Below, piece by piece: positions 56,563-64,000 of a stretch of 64,000 nt of DNA. Below the pieces are notes generated by a model that was not told the origin of the DNA, made no database searches, and was given only the letters and a program-made list of their open reading frames with translations. Positions within the stretch are counted from its first letter, which is position 1. Every line of letters starts with the position of its first letter. The DNA is taken from positions 172,180,975-172,244,974 of the forward strand of contig NC_080572.1 in assembly GCF_030247185.1 (NCBI RefSeq), given 5' to 3'. Position numbers and translations under genes: made by a program. Source of the stretch: Malaya genurostris. Taxonomy: Eukaryota; Arthropoda; Insecta; Diptera; Culicidae.

Positions 56563-57475
56563 TTGGTTTTTCTCATTATTAAGCACTCAAAGTTTACCCT
56601 GGGTTGGTAGCAGATTCCTCAGACCAAAACGATATACAGCATTTCATCAAACACCGCATGACACTTAAAGTGGCGTAGGGTCTAGCGGCTTTAAAAACAC
56701 TAGTTTGCGATTTTTTAGAGCTATTGTTCAACAAAATAAATTGAAATGTTTTGCATGATGCAAAGCATTATTTGAACAACATTCCGTAATTTTCTTGTGG
56801 AAAAATATTTTTAAACAAGCCGATGAAGATACTTTCGTGTTCGCTGTATCTCGGACTAATCAGAAGTCAACAAATTGGAGCAGTATAGTTATAGTAATTG
56901 TTTTTCTGCTACCCAACGACGTTTTTGTTTGACTTTTATTTTAAATTTTTGAAATTTTGATGATTGTTTAAAATTAAAAAAAAAATGCGAGTTTTCACGG
57001 AGATAAACAGTTTCGAAAAATCTTTTTTTACATTTTCTTGTAGTTTAACATTTCTAAAATATTGTAAGAATATTCAGTGTAAGTTACCAAAAATATTTCT
57101 TTGCTTACATTTTGAGAAAAAAAATTTTAATTCAGTACTATAGAACCGATTCTTTTCAAATTTGGAACATACTTTCTTGGTATAAAATGCCTTCCTCCTA
57201 CTCAAAGCTAACCAGTTAAAGCTTCAAATCGTTTTTATAGCGCTTTGTGTGATACTTGCTGTCTAACAGCAACCTTACTTCAACATATTTCATGTGAGAT
57301 TGTAGCTATAGTAATAATTTTGCTAATTCTTATCGAGATGCTTCCCATATGATAAATCGCTTACTCCTTTAAAACCATCGTCTCCGTTAGGGAAATCCGG
57401 TAAACCAGCATAGTGTCCTAGATTTTTAGCAAATATAAGAGACTACTCACTGTTAATCAAAATTTCAATCAAATA
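56563..57475. other. No gene recognised
   Basis: AT-rich sequence; short frames only. Confidence 0.5.
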
Positions 57476-57477
57476 TA

Positions 57478-58356
57478 AAGACTGTCCCAGAAAGTATGGA
57501 CGCAACCAAAAACCGCTGCCATTTCGCAATGGTTCAGAATCTGTCAATTTTTATGACTGGCTCCTGTTGTTTACACTCTTCTCTAACCACTTGTGCAGTT
57601 GTTTATTCGTTTTCATTAGTTTATTTCGAAATGCGTGGACTTTCAGCAGAACAACGTCGCAAAATTGTGTACAAATGGTGCACAGAACGCGGACTGTCAC
57701 TGAGAAAGATAGCAAAAATGGAATATTATACGGTGCGAGAAGGGCAAGTGTTAAATTAGTCCGAGACATCGATTGAAGTCGAAAAATGTGGTAAGAAAGC
57801 TATGGTCTGGCAAGCAATTTGTAGCTGCGGTAAGATTTCGAAACCCTTCATCACCACTGCTTCAATGAACAACGAAATATACATCAAGGAATGTTTACAA
57901 AAACGACTTCTACCCATGATTCGAAGACACAAGGATCCTGTTGTCTTCTGGTTAGATCTTGCTTCTTGCCACTACTCGAAATCCTACCAAAAATATCACT
58001 TTCGTCCCAAAAGACATGAATCCACCAAATTGCCCACAACTTCGACCAATTGAGGAATTTTGGGTATTAACGAAGGCACATCTTAGGAAACATGTCTCGG
58101 CAGCCGAAACCATTCAACAGTTCGGAAAAGTTTGGAAAAAAGTGTCAAAACTTGTCGCCAGGAAGTCTGTACGGAATTGAACGTTCGCAAGAAGGTGCGC
58201 CAGCTAGTCTACAATGACTAAGTAGCAAATGTTGAGAATAATATTCTGTTGTTGTAGTCTAATATTATCAGTATATCGAAAAAAATTTGAATATCTAACA
58301 CTTGTGAATTATTTACAGCGAAATCAAAGTGCGTTAATACTTTCTGGGGCTGTCTT
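57478..58356 (+). mobile_element. ITmD37E-type transposon, copy 3, internally deleted
   Basis: Both terminal repeats are present ('aagactgtcccagaaagtat' and 'atactttctggggctgtctt') with TA at 57476-57477 and 58357-58358. At 57722 the sequence jumps from the N-terminal helix ('gcaaaaatgga') to 'atattatacggtgcgag', deleting about 400 bases relative to copy 1. With both ends it could be mobilised in trans if a source exists. Confidence 0.9.
57631..58221 (+). pseudogene. DD37E transposase, internally deleted
   Basis: Starts at ATG CGT GGA (MRGLSAEQRRKIVYKW), which also shows the start missing from copy 1. After the first helix-turn-helix it jumps to EYYTVREGQVLN and a stop. The later part in another frame reads MVWQAICSCGKISKPF, LDLASCHYSK, then a further small deletion (the STVDWYTT part is lost) and PPNCPQLRPIEEFW. 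The MDDET motif with the first catalytic Asp is gone, so the product could not catalyse transposition. Confidence 0.88.
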
Positions 58357-58358
58357 TA

Positions 58359-58710
58359 ATTAATAATACGTGGATTAATACATCCAAATCGAAGCTCAGA
58401 ACTATTTCCAATCAAAAGGTGAAATAATATTAATAATTGATGCAAAATTGACTGAGTTGTAAGTGTTCAAAACCTGATCACATTTCTACGTGTATTTACT
58501 CTTAAATTTTTAATTTGCTCCCCTATATAGATAACAAAAATGTGTCGCTCATCAAAAGGGTTCAGCCAACTCCGAGAAAAGAGTCATACACACCGATATT
58601 TTGCAATCTGGACGAACTGATTTCTTTTAATTTCAAAAATCGGTCAAAATGTCAAAAATGATTAGAACTTTTAGTTTTTCTCAATCTTTAAACTGCCAAA
58701 ACTGAACGGA
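58359..58710 (+). repeat. Weak R unit
   Basis: 58540-58640 has 'aaagggttcagccaactccg', 'gaaaagagtcatacacacc', 'gatattttgcaatctggacg' and 'aactgatt', a decayed right part of R. Confidence 0.45.
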
Positions 58711-59205
58711 TCAGTTGAAGCACATGCGTGGAAGAAAGGTATCCATTCGGGCACTCCTGTGCACTGAATTGCAAATCGCAACTAGTCCCATACTCGATCC
58801 TAAAAATTTAAACGAAGTTCCCATCGAAGACCTCCAGTTACCGTACAATATTCCTGCCCAGCGACATCTCGGACGAAGAGGATTGAGTTCTGTTCGACGT
58901 TTTTCGACGTTTCTTGCAGGCTTCGGTTTTTGATTTCCTTTCGGTTTAACCATCCAGTTTGTCGACAAACGTTCTTCGAACACTTGTGTTCCGTTTTTAC
59001 AAGTGGATTTGGTCACATTCATATGTTTTTTCATCAACTTAATGTGTGAATAATTCGGATTTTCGCGATAGGCGAGCAAAATTCTGGCAAAACTCATAAT
59101 ATAACAGCAGACAAAAAAACATGCTGCACACATCTTGAAAAAGAGAGATGTGCAAGTACTTTTTATTGAACAATTAAAAGGGTGTGTCCAGTTCATATTG
59201 AACAA
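58711..59205 (-). pseudogene. Possible Tc1/mariner transposase N-terminal fragment
   Basis: A 164-codon minus-strand frame contains ARILLAYRENPNYSHIKLMK then KHMNVTKST, which resembles the helix-turn-helix 'NPN.S..KLA..LN.PKST' of Tc1/mariner-superfamily transposases. A basic stretch MVKPKGNQKPKPARN follows. Just outside, 'gggtgtgtccagttcatatt' near 59179 could be a terminal repeat. No catalytic part is present. Assignment is by pattern only. Confidence 0.35.
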
Positions 59206-62200
59206 GTTTTCACAGTAACAACCATTATTTCATTTTGAAAAAAAAAACTAACCGTGCGATTATTTCACAGGAGCTTTACTGAATCAAACATTTACCAAAT
59301 TAAAGCGTTCTTTAAACTATTTTAGATTTTCAGTGCCATGCATTTGTAGCTTCTAATTTCAAAGTAGCAGCTTAGCTCCGACTTGCTTCAACATTCAAAA
59401 ATTTCCAGTCCTTCTCTTCTAAAATTTTAGGTTCCATAGATTGAAAATTTGATTCTTGAAAATGCAAGTAAAATAAAGTACTTAACCTAGATCGCCGGAT
59501 TCTTCTTGAGGTAAACATTGAACCCCAAAAAAACTTGTCCCGTTTGCTTCCTTTCATACATATGTTTCAAAGTTGGGTGTGATATTCAAAAAAAAGCTAC
59601 ACGGAACTAACCTAACACAGTGAAGCCGGAAAAATCTACATAATTCAATAACGGAAAACGATTGCAAGATCATGAAAGCGCTAAAAAAAATTAAATTATA
59701 GTCAAATATGACAAGCTTCCTCCGAATCGAAATAAAGTTTACGCGAGCGAAAATAAAATATGCGGTAGCTTTCTTTTTCTTATCTCGCAATTTTCCACAT
59801 CCCCACCCAGCGCCCTGATGACAATCATCCTTGCAAACAGAGATGACACTGCCGGAAATGTGGAGAGAAATAGAGAGAGATAGAGAGAGAGAGAAAGAAA
59901 GAGAGAGAGGAAGGAAAAAAAAGAAATCTTTTTGAGTAGAACGGATGACTCAGATCTGACAGCTTTCCCTTCGAACTCGATGATGACGACGACTCCGTCG
60001 TTCGTTGGCACTATAAATCTGATCACTTCGCTCGGAAAAGCTTGCCGAACTCGAGCAAGGGTCGAACAGTAAACGGGAGGAAACACAGGGGGTGCCAACA
60101 GACGGTATTATGTGGCATACGGAAAAACCGCACTCTCACACAAAACGGTCCGGCATAGGTTCAACCACAAAGGGCCAGGACGCGCACATATACAAAGTCA
60201 TATAATCTTGAAGTCTATTTTATGGTGGTACGTTGCATAAACACGACTGCCACGCGCGTGTTTTTCTGCTTGCTTTTTTTTCAGCGTTTGGATTTAGAGG
60301 GTGTTTTAAAGTATAAACAACAAAAAATCCAAATAAGCGTTACACCAACCAGATTGCAGAAAGTGTGGCATGGAAAAAATGTCGAAAAGGAGATGGCAAA
60401 GTCCAACAAAAAAACCGAAACAGGGACAAATAAAAATGTAAAACAACGAAGCGTTTTAATTTAAATAAAAATGGAATTTGAGTGAAAGCATTTCTCTCTT
60501 TCTTGCATTGGTCCCCGGACGAAGGGTTGCTGGCGGCAGTCAGTGGATTACGGGCTGGACGGCTCATGGGCTACACAATTTATGTTTCATGCTTGGCCTT
60601 TTTCACTTCGGTATACCCACGGTAGAATCCACCAACTACCTACTTCCGAAAGCGACCCAAAAGCAAAGGGACTTTAAGTGAAATGTCAAGTATTACGGGT
60701 CCTGAACCACCCGAGCGTTTCTGTAGGAGATTTTTTACTCGATGAGCAAAGTTTCGCAATAAAATAAATACTCCTAACGAGAACCGTAGACCCTCACTTC
60801 TTCAACTTGACTCGGCCGGAATCGGGCTTTGTTGTTTCCAGTTTTCTACCATTTATTGGTGTGACACTCGCTTCGGCTGAGCTAAAAGCTTGTACTTCAA
60901 ACGGGAAGTGCGTCTATTACCATTATTAGGACTGGCAAACTTGTTGAATTGTGCTTCGATTTCTTCGAAATCATCCAGTTATCGTGGATTCGGTTTTGCT
61001 CAAGTGCTTTGAGTGCATATTGGCGCGATTGATGCCATCTGGAGTCGTTCAACTTGAAAAGTTTATTCCACTTCGTTCGGGAAGGATCTTTTACAAATCA
61101 TCTCAGCAGACTGTTCAGGCACGACCCTCACAGGAAACAGATGGGGACCAAAAGTGTTTTGTTGTAATGTAAAAAATATCATTCTATTAATAAGCAGTTA
61201 TGAATTAAATTTGGCCAACAATGATAATTAACATTAGTATTAAAAGAAAACTTAATACATCGCCTCAAATTTTTTCGAGTTTCGCGTATTCACTAACATT
61301 TTCCAAACATGCAGAAAAGTCTCACTGGTTCAGTTTAGCATCAAACGAAACCAAACAATAATTAGCTAATCTTTCAAGCTAGTACAAACATTGTAAGCAA
61401 GCCCCAACACAAGAGCACATAACGTAGGCTGCTACTTATATTTCGGGAACCAACCACACTAATGCCAATAGCGAAAAGCTGGCAACACCAAAATAAAGTT
61501 TGAAATTTTATAACATAAACATACTCAGAACGTACAAGCGCTATTTGTGTTATTTAAGTAGGTTAAAAAAATCAATTTGGCTAAAAAATGGAAATTTTAA
61601 GAGAAAGATTTCGTTGTGTTATTTTTTACAACTTTCGATGTGGATTATCTCAACAAGAGAGTGTCGATGAACTTAGTTTTTTGTATGGCGATGAAGCAAC
61701 ATCAAAAACTGCTGTACACTAAGGTCTCTTTTAATATGAATTTTTTTTCGCACGGTTTTTTTATACACACCTTTTTAACACTGATTCCGGAATTAACACG
61801 GTTTTTATTTACGCAATTTTCGCAATTAACACGGTTCCTGATGAGTGTTTTATTTGAGAAAAAATTGAACAGGTTATCTGTAAGAAAACGATTATGAGAG
61901 CTTATTTAAAGTTTGAAAGTTAACAAAAATCTTTCATTCCACAATACACGGGAGAATTGACTATCGTTTCATAAAATGATTAATCAGTCTTTCGATCTCA
62001 AATCCCTGTCGTAAATTACATGACGACGTCTCCTTCGCGCAATTGTGGTGTATGATATTTTGTCAGCATCGTCATTGATATCATTAAGAATTTCGTAGAG
62101 TTGAAGAGCTAGTCGGATTTACTAACCTCTGAATAATTTTTGTAGGTTTATTCATGATCCTCAGAACGGAATCCCCAAAAAAGCTTATTGACTTTATTAG

Positions 62201-62244
62201 TCTACCTATCAGGCAATTGTTTGCGGTATTTTCTGATAACTGAG
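59206..62244. other. Unrecognised DNA with a GA tract and small repeats
   Basis: 59866-59911 is GA-rich ('gatagagagagagagaaaga'). Around 60011 a TATA-like word occurs. 60480-61150 is GC-richer, without a recognisable frame. 61717-61840 starts 'acactaaggtctc' and resembles the 'gcggtttt' repeat at 6655. No gene can be supported. Confidence 0.45.
59866..60018 (+). promoter_or_regulatory. GA tract followed by TATAAAT
   Basis: A GA-rich run (59866-59911), the type bound by GAGA factor in insect promoters, precedes CTATAAATC (60011-60019) by about 100 bases. No transcript start or downstream coding frame was seen, so this may be coincidental. Confidence 0.2.
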
Positions 62245-63812
62245 TGTAGATTAAAAAATATTTAATGCGGCTTCGCCACATCGTTTTGTTCGTACAATGT
62301 CCGACCTCGTTCGGACCTAACTGTAGCAAAGAAACCTAGCTTTGCGTAGACCGGGCAAACAAGGCGGTTTTAGGTTTGTATGTAAGAGGCGGCCGCTTCC
62401 GATAGTGGGTCGGCGGCCAACTCAGCTGCCGTCGCCTCAGCGGCTTTGTGCCGCCGAGCCATCTTGGCTTCGGTTATGTAGCTGCTCCACATCAATTATC
62501 CAGGAGATATAAACACAAAAAGATATTTTTGATCAAAAAAGACGGGTGGGTAATGTCAGAGACTTAATCGGATGTCGTGAATACGAAAACAACTGACATG
62601 TTCCTTAACACTTCCGAATATCGATTAGTTGATCAATTGTATGAATTATGCAAGCATTCCCCTTTTTCACAATTTTCACAAAAACAAAGAAGGCTTCACT
62701 TGATCTCGATTACTGTAAATTTCACACAGCGAAAAGTGCACAAAACTAATCATATTGTTCTAGATTTGCACTAAACTGAGGATATTAACCTTCGATTTGC
62801 GAGCAAGAAATCCTAATAGTTATTTAGAAAACTTTTAGAGCCATTAGAACGGCTGATTTTGTGTGAGGCTCTCCACCGTTGTCCTCTTTTCGTTTTTTTT
62901 CACCAATGCAAACGACTAGCAGCTGTGACGTAATCGCTCTTGTCGGAAGCGAAACTAGCTTTGCAAACGACACACAATACATCTGCTCGCAGTGGCGATA
63001 GAATCCAAACTGATCCAATCTTTGTTGAGAGGTTTCTTTTTACGTGATTTCGTTTGTAGCTTTTTCACTAATGGGCGGTCCTAACGGCTATAAAATAACC
63101 ACATACAGAATTTTAATGTCGATTATTTCATTTCGGATTTGCATTTCATTGAAAGAAACTATCAGGATGCTGTACGGGATTCATTCCTGCCTTTCAGAAT
63201 GACCAAATTGTGGAACTCGCTACGATATTAGGCACTGTTCGGAACATTTTTTGTTGTACAGCAGCAGATATTTTGTTCTCTTCCTCAGAACGCGTTCTTA
63301 TTGGCTGGTGTTGACATGGGTCAAATGAGACAGGTTTTTCAATAGTGTACTATTGAAATACTTCAATGCTGTTGCTATACACGTTTGAGTTGAAAAATTT
63401 CGATTCTATTGGTAGTTAGATTATATAAATCCTTTCACAGATCACTGGGCTATGAGCTTTAAAAATACGATAAAGCTAAACGCGCCTTGTGAATTATCCT
63501 CTTTGATACTCATTTATACTAAACGTTTCAAAAAAGTTTAATTTTGAATTATTTGAGGCTATGTCACACAACTGAAAATTTTATCATAAAATTGTGATCA
63601 TATTTCCGATGGCATGTAGCAAAAATTATGTTGATTCGTTAGATACAACAAGAGATATTCACGATCAAAAACTTATCACTCTCTCAGAGGGTAAACTTTG
63701 AAAAGGCGCCGCATAGTAAAGTAAGTCGTATTCACGTCAAAAAAATTACCCTTTTGGCGAAACGACTCTCGGCTAAATGATCCTTTCGGCGAAATGACCA
63801 CTCCCTTCAGCA
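62245..63812. mobile_element. W2: second W element, split by A copy 3
   Basis: 62245-62440 aligns with the complement of W1: 'aatatttaatgcggct', 'gccacatcgttttg', 'gtccgacctcg', 'gtagaccgggcaaacaaggcggtt', 'aggtttgtatg'. After A copy 3, 63752-63812 resumes with 'ggcgaaacgact' and 'ttcggcgaaatgacc', the terminal palindromic array. The other terminus was not found, so W2 is partial. Confidence 0.7.
62545..63745 (+). mobile_element. A-family element, copy 3
   Basis: 'gtaatgtcagagacttaatc' then TGTCGTGAATACGA at 62573-62586; right end TCGTATTCACGTCA at 63726-63739 and an A run. Internal parts shared with copy 1: 'cgaatatcgattagttgatc', 'tagagccattagaa', 'ggctgattttg', 'caccaatgcaaacgac', 'gctgtacgggattcattcctgcc'. 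No Jockey insertion, no minisatellite expansion and no long frame. Confidence 0.75.
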
Positions 63813-64000
63813 TGACACAGTAATAACTTTTCTAATTTGATCCGTATTTATCTCTATGGATTGGCTGCGTGCATAGATCTTCATCAATTACCCATGTTTG
63901 GCTGAAAACTGACTATTACGATCGTTAGTGTTTACTACACATCGCACCTTTGGAATTGAAAAAAAAATTCTCAAGCTTTATTTGTAGTGAAATTGTCTAT
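63813..64000. other. No gene recognised
   Basis: Short AT-rich end of the window. Confidence 0.5.

Noticed and set aside
59739..60098. 119-codon minus-strand frame with Leu/Ser repeats
   Set aside because: The repetitive part is translation of the GA tract; no independent support.

Overview
The window looks like repeat-dense, AT-rich insect DNA, most probably from a culicine mosquito. The case rests on the mobile elements: ITmD37E-type transposons (catalytic spacing DD37E, a family described from mosquitoes), Jockey, RTE and R1 retrotransposon remnants, mariners of two lineages, tRNA-derived SINE-like units, and a very frequent dispersed repeat whose units read 'ccggaaccggaagtcgga'. No bacterial-style operon, rRNA, CRISPR array or convincing multi-exon host gene is visible. 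Species is not determinable from the sequence alone. A 500-base assembly gap (406-905) abuts a GA microsatellite.

Layout. 1-9480: dispersed repeat R, a decayed mariner (3035-4080), a tRNA-like SINE piece (5207), hairpins and a large inverted-repeat element (6782-7183), then unrecognised DNA. 9480-10360: R repeats. 10852-19552: a nest of elements bounded by a 17-bp direct repeat. The outer element Z1 contains repeat A, which contains a complete Jockey-clade retrotransposon on the minus strand (12330-16478, both ORFs open, 13-bp target duplication). Z1 also contains an R repeat that itself holds a 1.3-kb gag-only retroelement (17260-18584) with an open 334-codon frame. 19971-27169: a small inverted-repeat element, an eroded Tc1/mariner transposase, a near full-length DD37E transposon interrupted by a 255-bp hairpin element, a second A-family copy preserving the empty Jockey target site, and an irritans-type mariner. 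29597-37745: a mariner-derived miniature element, an R1-like RT fragment and an RTE-like retrotransposon. 38211-46760: a truncated DD37E copy, a second tRNA-like SINE, RTE and mariner scraps, a second Z element (Z2) with a 16-bp duplication, and a non-LTR 3' end. 47115-51983: U and R repeats, then an RTE-like element with a 12-bp duplication interrupted by a foldback-like element W1. 54500-64000: R repeats, a long palindrome carrying divergent tRNA-like units, an internally deleted DD37E copy, and a W element split by a third A-family copy.

How it fits together. Nothing here forms a host pathway; the relationships are those of transposition history. The Jockey element is the only one with a complete, uninterrupted protein set (gag with three zinc knuckles, endonuclease-RT). 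The DD37E copies show three decay routes: point mutations plus insertion, truncation, and internal deletion. The most unusual items are the gag-only retroelement with its own target duplication, the W element with terminal arrays of a palindromic 11-mer and a 12-bp duplication, the tRNA-like palindrome, and the multi-level nest that allows insertion order to be read. Possible host signals are weak: a TATA plus good start context near 33084-33280 (minus) and a GA tract plus TATA at 59866-60018.
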